A DNA stretch of 46,176 nucleotides from a bacterium (GCA_021825445.1 JAKAHA010000007.1:1-46176), one strand, 5' to 3'. Shown: positions 8,317 to 17,328, counted from the first letter of the stretch. Notes: generated by a model not told the origin, from the letters alone. Numbers and translations: made by a program.

Positions 8317-8552
8317 GCTTTTCTACCTTTAAGAAGTTTAGCAAGACCTTCAGATACTTGAGCGCCGACTTTCATCCAATAATCAAACCTTTCCTTTTTG
8401 ACGGTGAAAACGACAGGATTGGCTATCGGATCGTAAAACCCAACTTCCTCAATATACTTACCATCGGCTTTGTAATGTTTATTTACAGCAACGATCCTGT
8501 AAGATGGACTACCTTTTTTTCCCTGACGATATAATTTTAGTGCAACTGCCAT
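8313..8552 (-). CDS. rpsP: Ribosomal protein bS16
   Basis: 79 residues with the full bS16 pattern: MAVALKLYRQGKKGSPSYRI, then GKYIEEVGFYDP and W.KVGAQVSEGLAKLL. It is a small-subunit protein needed for 30S assembly. It is the last gene of the minus-strand run rpmF, nusB, rnc, rpsP, separated from rnc by a dRS3-like element. No clear Shine-Dalgarno precedes the ATG. Confidence 0.97.
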   Translation of the reverse strand: MAVALKLYRQGKKGSPSYRIVAVNKHYKADGKYIEEVGFYDPIANPVVFTVKKERFDYWMKVGAQVSEGLAKLLKGRKA

Positions 8553-8639
8553 ATCATTAAAAATTTCTAATATCTAATTACTAATTTCTAAACTAAGTTA
8601 AATTATAACATTAAAAAATTAAATTTGTATGCATTTGTA

Positions 8640-8704
8640 TGTCATTCCCGCGGAGGCGGGAATCCAGAACAAAAGCATGGATCCCCGTTTTCACGGGGAT
8701 GACA
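8640..8704. repeat. dRS3-like palindromic element (two hairpins on an outer stem)
   Basis: Outer arms TGTCAT/ATGACA with hairpins ATTCCCGC-ggag-GCGGGAAT and ATCCCCGT-tttc-ACGGGGAT. It lies between rnc and rpsP, just past the rnc stop. It could terminate or stabilise the rnc transcript, but no T-tract follows on the minus strand. Confidence 0.9.
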
Positions 8705-8717
8705 ACGTCAGCACAAT

Positions 8718-9419
8718 TTAAATGCTCTGTTTTAATGCTTCCTTCGCTGCTGCTTCCTCCGCTTCTTTTTTCGAAGGGGCAATTCCTGTCCCGAGCAACT
8801 TATTATTAAAATAAACTCCTATTTTAAATATTCTTTTATGCTCCGGACCATTTTCGTCCAACACTTTATAAACCGGTGTTTTTTTATATTTACTTTGAAT
8901 TAATTCTTGAAGTTTGCTTTTTGAAGATAAATATAAATTATTTTTTAACAAATAATCGAGTTTATCTTTAAAAAGAAAATCAACAACAAAGGAATAGGCT
9001 GTCTCAAAATTTTTGTCTAAAAATATAACGGCAATTAAAGCTTCGAAGCAATCTGCCATAATATTGTTGTTTTCCCGTCCTGCGCCTCGCTCTTCACCTC
9101 GTGAAAGTAAGAGATATTTATTTAGTTCAATTTTTTGAGCGGCTTCGGCTAAGCTTTCCATCTTAACTATTGCAGATTTTATCTCGGTATAGTCTCCTTC
9201 TTTTAACAGTGGATATTTTTTAAATAAATAAACTGAAGTTATGAGGGATAAGACACTGTCTCCTAAAAACTCCAGCCTTTCATTTGATTTAAGACTCGAA
9301 TTTTTATGTTCATTAAGATATGAGCGGTGAATGAAGACGTTTTCGAGTAGAATTCGATCGTCAAACTTTATATTTATAGTTTTTTCTAAATTAGAATATT
9401 TATTGTCCATATACTTCAT
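8718..9419 (-). CDS. rnc: Ribonuclease III
   Basis: 233 residues from ATG 9419. The signature NERLEFLGDSVLSL (46-59) carries the catalytic Glu and Asp residues, and ADCFEALIAVIFLD supplies the second acidic pair. A C-terminal double-stranded RNA-binding domain follows (SKSKLQELIQSKYKK to the Ala-rich KKEAEEAAAKEALK). It cuts double-stranded RNA, including rRNA processing stems such as the one predicted around the 16S gene in this window. An in-frame TTG lies 12 nt upstream and another ATG 9 nt downstream. The start codon lies inside a hairpin-forming repeat shared with the 3' end of nusB, which may affect its translation. Confidence 0.95.
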   Translation of the reverse strand: MKYMDNKYSNLEKTINIKFDDRILLENVFIHRSYLNEHKNSSLKSNERLEFLGDSVLSLITSVYLFKKYPLLKEGDYTEIKSAIVKMESLAEAAQKIELNKYLLLSRGEERGAGRENNNIMADCFEALIAVIFLDKNFETAYSFVVDFLFKDKLDYLLKNNLYLSSKSKLQELIQSKYKKTPVYKVLDENGPEHKRIFKIGVYFNNKLLGTGIAPSKKEAEEAAAKEALKQSI

Positions 9420-9420
9420 T

Positions 9421-9545
9421 AATACTACCAATACTACAAATAATCAAATACTACAAATAAATGAAAAACAAAATAACCAAATGATTTGATTATTTGTTTA
9501 TTTGATTATTTATTTATAGTATTTGTCGGATTGGTAGTATTTGTA
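9421..9545. repeat. Long inverted repeat between nusB and rnc
   Basis: The left arm AATACTACCAATACTACAAA and the right arm ending GGTAGTATTTGTAGTATT are complementary over about 40 bp with a few mismatches, around an AT-rich loop. The right arm encodes the NusB C-terminus; the left arm covers the region upstream of the rnc start. Confidence 0.85.
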
Positions 9546-9886
9546 GTATTATAAATCTTACCAAGTACTGCATTCACAAACCCAAACGTCTTCTCACTTC
9601 CCAACTCCTTAGCCAACTCAATTGCCTCATCAATTATAACTTTTGGGGGTGTTTTTTTTTCAAAATTTAATTCATATACTGCAAGTTGAAGTATTGCTAA
9701 ATCAACTTTTGAAACTTTATCAAGTGGATATTTAGGAGCATGCTTTTTAATCAACTCATTTATTTGAGGTAATATTTTTATTATAGATATAGTCTTATCT
9801 TCCTTTTTTTTTATTTTTCCATCGACAAAACTTAATGCAAATAATTGTTGAATAATTTTGACTCGAAGCTCGTGTCGTGGATCCAT
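9506..9886 (-). CDS. nusB: Transcription antitermination factor NusB
   Basis: 126 residues, all helical. It has the family's conserved C-terminal part DEAIELAKELGSEKTFGFVNAVLGKI. NusB binds boxA RNA with S10 in rRNA antitermination. The last 14 residues (NTTNTTNPTNTINK) look unlike NusB and are encoded by the inverted repeat at 9421-9545, so the repeat has extended or replaced the natural C-terminus. It lies between rpmF and rnc on the minus strand. Confidence 0.92.
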   Translation of the reverse strand: MDPRHELRVKIIQQLFALSFVDGKIKKKEDKTISIIKILPQINELIKKHAPKYPLDKVSKVDLAILQLAVYELNFEKKTPPKVIIDEAIELAKELGSEKTFGFVNAVLGKIYNTTNTTNPTNTINK

Positions 9887-9895
9887 AATAACGCT

Positions 9896-9990
9896 TAGAA
9901 TCAGTCGGAGTCGGTCAAGTCAGTCGAGTCGGTTGAATCAGCAAAATAAATACTGATTTAACCGATTTAACCGATTAAACTGATTTAACT
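9896..9990. repeat. Imperfect inverted repeat between rpmF and nusB
   Basis: The left arm has repeated GTCGG/GTCAG motifs ending GTCGGTTGAATCAG; the right arm begins CTGATTTAACCGATTTAACC. The arms pair imperfectly around a short AT-rich loop. It fills most of the gap between nusB and rpmF and would be transcribed in the nusB leader. Confidence 0.75.
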
Positions 9991-9997
9991 AATTTAA

Positions 9998-10147
9998 TTA
10001 CTTATTACAATACTTACACGCTTTGTGTGGAAGTTTATTTTTTCCACAATTTTCGCATTTGACTAATTTTGAAAACGATCTCATTTTTGAGACTAAGCTT
10101 CTTCCTTTTCGAGCGGTTGACCTTTTTGATTTTGGTAGAGGAGCCAT
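9998..10147 (-). CDS. rpmF: Ribosomal protein bL32
   Basis: A 49-residue gene beginning MAPLPKSKRSTARKGRS, the standard bL32 N-terminus, with a complete zinc ribbon CENC (31-34) and CKYC (44-47). It is a large-subunit protein and the first gene of the minus-strand run leading to nusB, rnc and rpsP. The zinc-binding (C+) form is retained. Confidence 0.95.
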   Translation of the reverse strand: MAPLPKSKRSTARKGRSLVSKMRSFSKLVKCENCGKNKLPHKACKYCNK

Positions 10148-10206
10148 ATACAAAAATTTCTAATTTCTAATTAACTAATTTCTAATATTATCATATAAAA
10201 TATCTA

Positions 10207-10236
10207 TTGACAAATGGAAAAGCGATAAGCTATATT
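10207..10236 (+). promoter_or_regulatory. Sigma70-type promoter for pseudopilins 7 and 8
   Basis: -35 TTGACA (10207-10212), an 18-bp spacer and -10 TATATT (10231-10236). The expected transcription start, about 7 nt after the -10, falls at or 1-2 nt before the ATG at 10245, so the mRNA should be leaderless. Confidence 0.75.
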
Positions 10237-10244
10237 TAAGCTAT

Positions 10245-10745
10245 ATGAAAAAATTTAAGGGGTTTACTCTTATTGAACTTTTAATCGTTATTGCTCTTCT
10301 TGGAGCGCTTGCAGTTGGACTCTTGGCGGCTCTTGACCCCTTTGAACAACTTAAAAAAGGTACTGACACAGGAACTAGAAACATAGTATCGGAAGTTCAT
10401 GGTGCTATAATCAGATATTATGGTATAAAAAGTCACATGCCTTGGTGTCCAACCGGAACAGCTTGTCCTGCAGATCCTTCCGGCAATGACTTAACCACAG
10501 CACCAGTCTCAACCTCTATAACTAATATTATTGAAGCCGGAGAATTAAAAAGTGATTTTGTAGAACTGGCAGGCGGAAATACAACTAAAGTTTTTGTCAC
10601 AGGTTCTGAAGTCGACGCTACAGTTGCCGTATGCTATAAACCAACCGCCAAATCTTTTATTGCAGACGCTAATTCTAAATATACCATCTTTCGTGCTGCA
10701 ACATGCACAGTTGGAAGTGGTGACTGTTATTGGTGCGTAAAATGA
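10245..10745 (+). CDS. Type IV prepilin-like protein (pseudopilin 7)
   Basis: 166 residues, [20 protein letters not shown], with a class III leader and Glu5 conserved. The mature N-terminal helix is followed by DPFEQLKKGTDTGTRN and a globular domain with several Cys residues. It has its own promoter only 8 nt upstream, and its stop overlaps the next start (ATGA). It is separated from the main prepilin run by the ribosomal/rnc genes, so it may belong to a different pilus or to a differently timed subset. Confidence 0.9.
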   Translation: MKKFKGFTLIELLIVIALLGALAVGLLAALDPFEQLKKGTDTGTRNIVSEVHGAIIRYYGIKSHMPWCPTGTACPADPSGNDLTTAPVSTSITNIIEAGELKSDFVELAGGNTTKVFVTGSEVDATVAVCYKPTAKSFIADANSKYTIFRAATCTVGSGDCYWCVK

Positions 10746-11215
10746 TGAATAAAAAAGGTTTCACTTTGATCGAGCTTCTTATAGTTATTATTATTCTTGG
10801 GGCTTTGGCTTCCTTAATCACAGGTAATTTTTTTACTTCCTTAAAAAAGGGAAGGGATACAAAAAGAAAAGGTGATCTGGAGCAGATACAAAGAACTCTT
10901 GAGATGTATTATGAAGATAAGCGGACATACCCACTGACGGCTGAGTTGGCGTTTGGTAGTGCTCTTACTGATTCGGTTAGCGGAAAAGTCTATATGCAAA
11001 GAGTTCCCAATGACCCAATCTCGGGCAAAAACTATCAATATCTATCAGCTGACGGAACAAGTTATAAAATATTTGCTTGTTTAGAAAACGTTTTACAAAT
11101 ATTACCTTACATATCAACCGAATCAACTTTGACTTGTGGTAATTGTAAGGCTCCTGATGGCACAACGGACACTCCTTGCATTTGGGCAGTATCAAGTACC
11201 AATATTTCACCGTAA
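10742..11215 (+). CDS. Type IV prepilin-like protein (pseudopilin 8)
   Basis: 157 residues from the ATG at 10742, or 156 from the adjacent ATG at 10745. [19 protein letters not shown] is a class III leader. RDTKRKGDLEQIQRTLEMYYEDKRTYP and RVPNDPISGKNYQY match the GspG/PilE-like pattern, including the loop before the last strands. It is translationally coupled to pseudopilin 7 by the ATGA overlap. Its end overlaps the convergent O-antigen ligase-like gene by 9 bp. Confidence 0.9.
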   Translation: MMNKKGFTLIELLIVIIILGALASLITGNFFTSLKKGRDTKRKGDLEQIQRTLEMYYEDKRTYPLTAELAFGSALTDSVSGKVYMQRVPNDPISGKNYQYLSADGTSYKIFACLENVLQILPYISTESTLTCGNCKAPDGTTDTPCIWAVSSTNISP

Positions 11216-13345
11216 ATATTTTTTCAGCAACTCTTTTTTAAGTGAGAACGCTTCCTGATAATTTGACTTTAATTTGATACTTTTATCAATTTCCTCAAGA
11301 GATATTTTTTTCCAATTTTCTTTGTCAACGTTATTCTTGGTCAAATCAAACAACATTGAAGTATAAAGAGCTAAGGAATATGGAATTTTTGGGTCTGTTG
11401 GAGATAATTTTTGTGCATTTTTTAAAGCCTCAACTCCCTGCAATAATTCATTTTCATTCTTCGTTATTAAATAAAAATAATACATATTTTTTGCCCTCGT
11501 CTTCCAGTAAAAAACATTTTTTGGATAATCGTGGATCGTCGACCTATTATAAGAATCGGAAATTGCGATTATTTGCTTTGCCAAATCAGATTGATTTTGA
11601 GCATCGGCTAAAGCAGAAAGATAGGCGAGGGAAGACGAAAAACGATCAAAATAAATAGGCTCTCCTCTTAACTTTATTGCTTTTTCAAAATATTGAGATG
11701 CTTTTTGTTGATCGTTAATTTTAGAATATTTTAGACCAAATGAATAATTAACATCGGCGAGATAATAAATATAAACAGAAAATAGAAGATAGATCGTTGA
11801 GGATATAAGAAGGAAGGTAAAAAATTTCTGTAAATTTGTAGGGAACAAAAATCTTTGTTCCGTACGAGAAATGGAATCATTATTTGAAAACACAGTTGCT
11901 GGGATGAGGAAGAAAAATAGTTGAGTCGTCGTTGTCGAAAAACCAAAAAAGTTGGTGATGAGGATTGTAATATAGGCAATTAACAAACAAATTGTCAGAA
12001 TTGTTTCATTGTCACATTGTTCTATTGTTAAATTGTTTTTTAATTTTGATTTTGAAATTTGAAATTTATTTGATATTTGATATTTGATATTTGATATTTT
12101 AAAAATATAAAAAAGAAAACTAAATATTAATATAAAATAACTTATTAAACCGACAAAACCTGTAGTCGCCAGATAGTTGAAGTATTCATTATGGGCTTTG
12201 TTGTAGACGTAATCCCATTCGCTCGTCAAATTATGAGCAACGGGGCGAACTAAATAATAACTATAAGCAAAAGTTTCAACTCCGGTTCCAAAAAAAGGAT
12301 ATTTTAATGCTAATTTCCAAGCACCCTCCCAAACGATTTTGCGAATATCAAAAGATTCGGTAATGTTGGGAGAGGTTGTAGGGGGTAGGTTGTAGGGGGT
12401 AGGATTTAAAACAGCGGGTTTTTTTACAAATATGTTTTTATAGGTTTCAAGTTTTAAAAACTTGTCAAGTTTATTTTCTCCAGTTTTAAATAGAAAAGTC
12501 GGAACAATTACAATAATTAACAAAATCAATAATGTTTTTTTAAAGTTTGTTTTTATAAAAAATAAATAATATCCGATAAATAAAATTAATCCAACTATGA
12601 CGGCACCAATCGCCGAGCGGGAACGAGACATCAGGATCATTGAGAAGTTTAGGAATAAATATATTGATACAAAAATATTTTTGTAATTTGTAATTTGAAA
12701 TTTGTAATTTATTTGTGATTTGTGATTTAAAATTTGAAATTTAATCAGGAAATAAACCCCAATAAAAAACGCCACAGCCAAATACGCTCCTAGCCAATTT
12801 GGTTGACCGAGGGTTGAGAAAGCTCGAAGCTCCGGACGAAACGCAAGAGTTGTATTATCCCAACAAGAATTATCAAAGACTCCTGCAAATAGTAAGCAGG
12901 TCATATCATGACCAAAGTGTCCGGGAATTGCCCAGAGAATGACAAGTAGTGAAGAAGCTAGAATTATTTTTAATATTTTTTCTGTATTTACATTATTGGA
13001 GACAAAACCATAATAGAGTATTATGTAGCTAAAAAGAGAAAGTAATCCGCCATTAAACCTACCATAGTAACCAAAAATTGAAGTATGCCGATCTATCGAA
13101 AAAATTGTTGAAATAATCTGAGATAATAAAAATATTACGATTGGAATATCAAGGGGTGTTTTTTTCAGTATAATTTTCTTATTAAGGTTCATTTTTAGTA
13201 ACCAAAAAAAAGAAATCAGGACTGTTGAGCCGTAAATAAAAAGCATTTTATTAAACTCAAATAGTTCTGAAGTAGATTTTGTCATAACTAGTGGGGTGAT
13301 AAAAAAGAGAGCACTGTAAAGAAAGGTAATAATTTGATCGATCAT
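11207..13345 (-). CDS. O-antigen ligase/Wzy-like polytopic membrane protein with TPR-like tail
   Basis: 712 residues from ATG 13345. About a dozen hydrophobic segments surround a large external loop with the Wzy_C/WaaL-type region WEGAWKLALKYPFFGTGVETF. The C-terminal third holds TPR-like repeats (YSKINDQQKASQYFEKAIKL and LKNAQKLSPTDPKIPYSLAL). The family transfers or polymerises lipid-linked glycans outside the membrane. Loops carry low-complexity inserts (for example NHKSQINYKFQITNYK, PTPYNLPPTTSP and ISNIKYQISNKFQIS) encoded by tandem DNA repeats at 12679-12745, 12365-12415 and 12040-12105. Its start codon is 1 bp from that of mreB on the other strand. Substrate unknown. Confidence 0.82.
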   Translation of the reverse strand: MIDQIITFLYSALFFITPLVMTKSTSELFEFNKMLFIYGSTVLISFFWLLKMNLNKKIILKKTPLDIPIVIFLLSQIISTIFSIDRHTSIFGYYGRFNGGLLSLFSYIILYYGFVSNNVNTEKILKIILASSLLVILWAIPGHFGHDMTCLLFAGVFDNSCWDNTTLAFRPELRAFSTLGQPNWLGAYLAVAFFIGVYFLIKFQILNHKSQINYKFQITNYKNIFVSIYLFLNFSMILMSRSRSAIGAVIVGLILFIGYYLFFIKTNFKKTLLILLIIVIVPTFLFKTGENKLDKFLKLETYKNIFVKKPAVLNPTPYNLPPTTSPNITESFDIRKIVWEGAWKLALKYPFFGTGVETFAYSYYLVRPVAHNLTSEWDYVYNKAHNEYFNYLATTGFVGLISYFILIFSFLFYIFKISNIKYQISNKFQISKSKLKNNLTIEQCDNETILTICLLIAYITILITNFFGFSTTTTQLFFFLIPATVFSNNDSISRTEQRFLFPTNLQKFFTFLLISSTIYLLFSVYIYYLADVNYSFGLKYSKINDQQKASQYFEKAIKLRGEPIYFDRFSSSLAYLSALADAQNQSDLAKQIIAISDSYNRSTIHDYPKNVFYWKTRAKNMYYFYLITKNENELLQGVEALKNAQKLSPTDPKIPYSLALYTSMLFDLTKNNVDKENWKKISLEEIDKSIKLKSNYQEAFSLKKELLKKYLR
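11832..11865. repeat. Short palindromic repeat inside the O-antigen ligase-like gene
   Basis: A palindrome GGAACAAAAATCTTTGTTCC with flanks. Its reverse complement matches intergenic 21205-21238 at about 32 of 34 positions. Here it is read in frame and encodes part of a soluble loop (TEQRFLFPTNLQKF). Confidence 0.8.
12040..12105. repeat. Tandem AT-rich repeat in coding sequence
   Basis: Repeats of GATATTTGATATTT and GAAATTTGAAATTT units within the O-antigen ligase-like gene. They encode the KISNIKYQISNKFQISKSK insert between two membrane segments. The unit resembles repeats at 12679-12745 and 22170-22205. Confidence 0.8.
12365..12415. repeat. GTAGGGGGTAG-type tandem repeat in coding sequence
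   Basis: Two head-to-tail copies of GGTTGTAGGGGGTA-type units. On the minus strand they encode TPYNLPPTT in a soluble loop of the O-antigen ligase-like protein. Confidence 0.8.
12679..12745. repeat. Tandem AT-rich repeat in coding sequence
   Basis: Repeats of TTTGTAATTTG and TTTGTGATTTG units within the O-antigen ligase-like gene. They encode the QILNHKSQINYKFQITNYK insert, related to the insert encoded by 12040-12105. Confidence 0.8.
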
Positions 13346-13346
13346 T

Positions 13347-14402
13347 ATGCTTAATTTAACTGATATTTTCAAAAAAATCAAGCTTCCTTTTTTCTCAAAT
13401 ATCGAAGTTTATTTTGATTTAGGCACTTCTATCACTAAAATTGCCATCAAAGATAAGGGTGTAATTTTAAGAGAGCCGTCTTTTTTAGGCTATAACTCAC
13501 ATATTAAAGATTATTCATTTTTTGGCATGGAAGCCAAAACAATTCTTGGAAAAACCCCTGATTTTATCAAGATTGTAAAGCCTATCGTCAATGGAGTTAT
13601 TTCAGATTTTGATGCCGAAGTCTCTTTATTACAAAAATTTATGGAGCGGTCTGTTTATCTTTATTCAGGAAATCAGTTAATAAAACCGATGATGATAGGA
13701 ATTGCAACGGTACCAACAACCGCTACCGAAATTGAACAAAAAGCAGTCAAGGAAGCATTGCTGAAAATTGGAATGTCTCAAGTTTTTTTAATTGAGAAAC
13801 CATTGGCGACAGCCTCCGGAGCTGGGATAAATATCTTTTCCCATGAACCAACGCTTATTGCAGATTTGGGCGGAGGATTGATAGAACTATCTATCGTCGG
13901 ATCAAGCGGAATTCTTTCTCAGAGATCTTTTAAAAATGCCGGCGATCAAATGAATAAAGTAATTTTTAATTATGTTTATTTGAAATATGGAATAATTCTT
14001 GGGGAGGCAACTTGTGAAAACTTAAAAATAGAAATCCTGAATTTTAAGGATACAGAGAAAATAATCGTAACTCGTGGTAAGTCACTTGAAAATGGATTAC
14101 CCAAATCTGTAAAAATAAAAAGTTCGGATATTAATGAAGCTTTGAGATCTAATTTTAATCAGATTATTGACGGTATAAAAGAATTGATTGAAAGCTCTCC
14201 ACCTGAGGTGGTTGATGAAGTGATGCAAAAAGGAGTTATTCTTACAGGGGGACTTTCTCGAATTTCCGGAATTGATAAGTTTTTTGAAGAAGAATTAAAA
14301 GTGTCTGTTAGCTGTAGTGATAAGCATGAGTTTACAACAATTAATGGTCTGATGAAATTAACACATAATGAAAGTAATTTCTCTAAAATAGTAATAACTT
14401 AA
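13347..14402 (+). CDS. mreB: Rod shape-determining protein MreB (actin homologue)
   Basis: 351 residues. Phosphate-1 motif FDLGTSITKIAI (near 24), the MreB-like PIVNGVISDFDAE, phosphate-2 motif ADLGGGLIELSIV, GEATCENLKIEI (equivalent to GE.TAE.IK..IG) and the adenosine motif GVILTGGLSRISGID. It forms membrane-associated filaments that guide lateral wall synthesis, consistent with rod-like or elongated growth. No mreC, mreD or rodA is adjacent. The ATG is 1 bp from the start codon of the divergent O-antigen ligase-like gene, so its promoter must lie inside that gene. Confidence 0.9.
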   Translation: MLNLTDIFKKIKLPFFSNIEVYFDLGTSITKIAIKDKGVILREPSFLGYNSHIKDYSFFGMEAKTILGKTPDFIKIVKPIVNGVISDFDAEVSLLQKFMERSVYLYSGNQLIKPMMIGIATVPTTATEIEQKAVKEALLKIGMSQVFLIEKPLATASGAGINIFSHEPTLIADLGGGLIELSIVGSSGILSQRSFKNAGDQMNKVIFNYVYLKYGIILGEATCENLKIEILNFKDTEKIIVTRGKSLENGLPKSVKIKSSDINEALRSNFNQIIDGIKELIESSPPEVVDEVMQKGVILTGGLSRISGIDKFFEEELKVSVSCSDKHEFTTINGLMKLTHNESNFSKIVIT

Positions 14403-14492
14403 ATTCAGAAGTCATCAAAGTATTGAAAATATATAAATCTTCATGTAGAATGCGACTTGCAACTTTCATTATTTAATTTTAAATATAGTTGT

Positions 14493-14759
14493 ATGAGAGA
14501 AAAAAACCCCGCCAGTAAAAGACTTTTTAATTATATTCTTCGAGGCATGGTCGGCGGAGCAGGTCCTGGAGAAGAAAAAAAACTTTTTAAACCTGGTGCT
14601 CTTAAAAAAACCGCAACTGTTGTAGAAATCGGAGTAGATGCAATGGCTCTTTTAATGGGTATTCCTGAAATTCCATTATTCTTATTTACATTACACACAG
14701 TTTTTGGAGCTGTTAGTGGGATTTCTCAATGGTCGGTAATGAAAAATACTAGCCGATAA
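14493..14759 (+). CDS. Small hypothetical membrane protein
   Basis: 88 residues from ATG 14493. A basic N-terminus (REKNPASKRLFNYILRG) and a Gly/Lys-rich stretch are followed by two closely spaced hydrophobic segments (about 45-62 and 63-82) ending in a polar tail SVMKNTSR. An in-frame TTG start at 14457 would add 12 residues; the ATG is preferred. I recognise no family. Overall plan (charged N-terminus, hydrophobic hairpin, short basic tail) resembles the small proteins at 31887-32159 and 31612-31867. It lies between mreB and the 16S gene, in the same direction. Confidence 0.6.
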   Translation: MREKNPASKRLFNYILRGMVGGAGPGEEKKLFKPGALKKTATVVEIGVDAMALLMGIPEIPLFLFTLHTVFGAVSGISQWSVMKNTSR

Positions 14760-14961
14760 AGTAGTTGGAATTATTTTTTACGAAGGTCTCCAAATTGGTG
14801 TTGCTTTTCGAATATATTTTTTATAAAATTAAAACTCACTGAAATCTATTCAGCAAGCACTTTAACATTTATAGTTGTTTTTCTTTGCCAATTTAATTTT
14901 TTTTAGTTTCAATAGTCGGGTTAGGATCAACCGCTATGGATGCGTTGTGCGTCTATAGGGT
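14760..14961 (+). promoter_or_regulatory. 16S rRNA leader with possible promoter and processing elements
   Basis: There is no gene here. A weak promoter candidate is TTGCTT (14801-14806) and TATAAA (14822-14827), spaced 15 bp, which is shorter than ideal. Nearer the gene, 14911-14926 pairs with 16557-16572 beyond the 3' end. A hairpin with arms CTATGGATGC and GCGTCTATAG (about 14934-14958; the 10-bp stem has G-U pairs) sits just before the mature 5' end. Confidence 0.6.
14911..14926 (+). other. 5' arm of the predicted pre-16S processing stem
   Basis: AATAGTCGGGTTAGG plus the next A pairs without a break with 16557-16572 (16 bp, two G-U pairs). The stem loops out only the 16S gene, as expected for an RNase III substrate. 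The rnc gene is in this window. Confidence 0.7.
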
Positions 14962-16483
<1,522 letters not shown>

Positions 16484-16556
16484 TTATTTTCTTTCAATTT
16501 GTAAAGAAAGTAGTCTGACACGTTAAAATGTAACGTAGTACGACTTAAAACAAATT

Positions 16557-16572
16557 TCCTAGCCCGATTATT
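16557..16572 (+). other. 3' arm of the predicted pre-16S processing stem
   Basis: TCCTAGCCCGATTATT is complementary to 14911-14926. Between the 16S end and this arm lies a small hairpin, ACGTTA-aaatg-TAACGT. The arm lies 36 nt before the end of the convergent lepB gene. Confidence 0.7.
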
Positions 16573-16607
16573 AGACTAAAAAAAATAATTGCAAAGAAAA
16601 CAAAAAA

Positions 16608-17177
16608 TCAGCGAATAGACTTCGGAAGAGGATTGGATATTACTCCAACAACATTTGCAGGAAAATAGCGATAAAAAACGTCTCCTATAATACTTGATAT
16701 AGTTACAGCACAAAATTCCCGTGAATCGGAAGATCGTGGTCTGTTGTCTCCCATAACAAAGATGTAATCAGGTGGAACAGTATAGGGCACATTATCTTTT
16801 ATACAACCGTCATCCCATAGATTTGTGGGGGCAGCAATATAATCTTCTTTCAAAAGAATATTGTTTACCCTAACCTCCTCATTTGAGATGTTTATTACAT
16901 CGCCTGGCAAACCGATTATTCTTTTTATATATTCGATATCCGGGTTTTTTGGTGATTTAAAAACTATGACATCGCCCCGTTCTAATCTTCTAAACTTATA
17001 AGTAACTCTACTGGTCAATATATAATCACCAGTATGAAAAGTATTATCCATCGAAGCTCCTTTTACTTGATTTGGAGTAAGGATAAATAGATAAACAACA
17101 ATAAACATGGAACCTATAAAAACAACTGTTTCCAAAATGTCCATCACAAAATCAACAATCGATTTGACAATCTTCAT
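16608..17177 (-). CDS. lepB: Signal peptidase I
   Basis: 189 residues from ATG 17177 (MKIVKSIVDFVMDILETV). The open frame extends 31 codons upstream through the leader, but this start gives the usual short cytoplasmic end before the membrane helix (about 15-34). The catalytic Ser42 lies in GASMDNTF, where the family's SMxPT has Asn in place of Pro; the general-base Lys85 lies in YIKRIIGLPGD. The box E motif GDNRPRSSDSREF is present. It removes signal peptides from secreted proteins such as the 17454-20027 product. It converges on the 16S gene and is divergent from tRNA-Val. Confidence 0.95.
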   Translation of the reverse strand: MKIVKSIVDFVMDILETVVFIGSMFIVVYLFILTPNQVKGASMDNTFHTGDYILTSRVTYKFRRLERGDVIVFKSPKNPDIEYIKRIIGLPGDVINISNEEVRVNNILLKEDYIAAPTNLWDDGCIKDNVPYTVPPDYIFVMGDNRPRSSDSREFCAVTISSIIGDVFYRYFPANVVGVISNPLPKSIR

Positions 17178-17224
17178 AAGTTTTAATTTTAAGAAAACTG
17201 ACTCTGTTTTACAAGCGAGTTTTG

Positions 17225-17230
17225 TATAAT
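17225..17230 (+). promoter_or_regulatory. -10 box upstream of tRNA-Val
   Basis: A perfect TATAAT 25 nt before the tRNA. I see no good -35 at 16-18 bp, so this is only a partial promoter. Confidence 0.5.
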
Positions 17231-17255
17231 ATGCGTAGGTTGCCGGACTTACCAT

Positions 17256-17328
17256 GGACCTGTAGCTCAATGGCTAGAGCGCTTCATTCACATTGAAGAG
17301 GTTAAAGGTTCGAGTCCTTTCAGGTCCA
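17256..17328 (+). tRNA. tRNA-Val (anticodon CAC)
   Basis: The acceptor stem GGACCTG/CAGGTCC, D-arm GCTCAATGGCTAGAGC, anticodon arm CTTCA-TTCACAT-TGAAG and T-arm AAAGG-TTCGAGT-CCTTT all pair. Anticodon CAC reads GUG. CCA is not encoded (ACA follows). Flanking TACCATG and CATGGTA could extend the acceptor stem in the precursor. Confidence 0.96.

Noticed and set aside
10730-10745. TGA recoded as Gly, as in some other CPR lineages
   Set aside because: TGA ends well-formed genes (for example 10743-10745, and the GT2 gene ending 25880), and the conserved glycines checked are encoded by GGN.
12040-12745. Tandem repeats that might be taken for a CRISPR array
   Set aside because: Units are short, contiguous and lack unique spacers, and they are translated in frame. 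No cas genes are nearby. No CRISPR array was seen anywhere in the window.
17177-17270. N-terminal extension of LepB up to 17270
   Set aside because: The added 31 residues would be encoded across the leader and part of the tRNA-Val region on the opposite strand, and are not typical of signal peptidase I.
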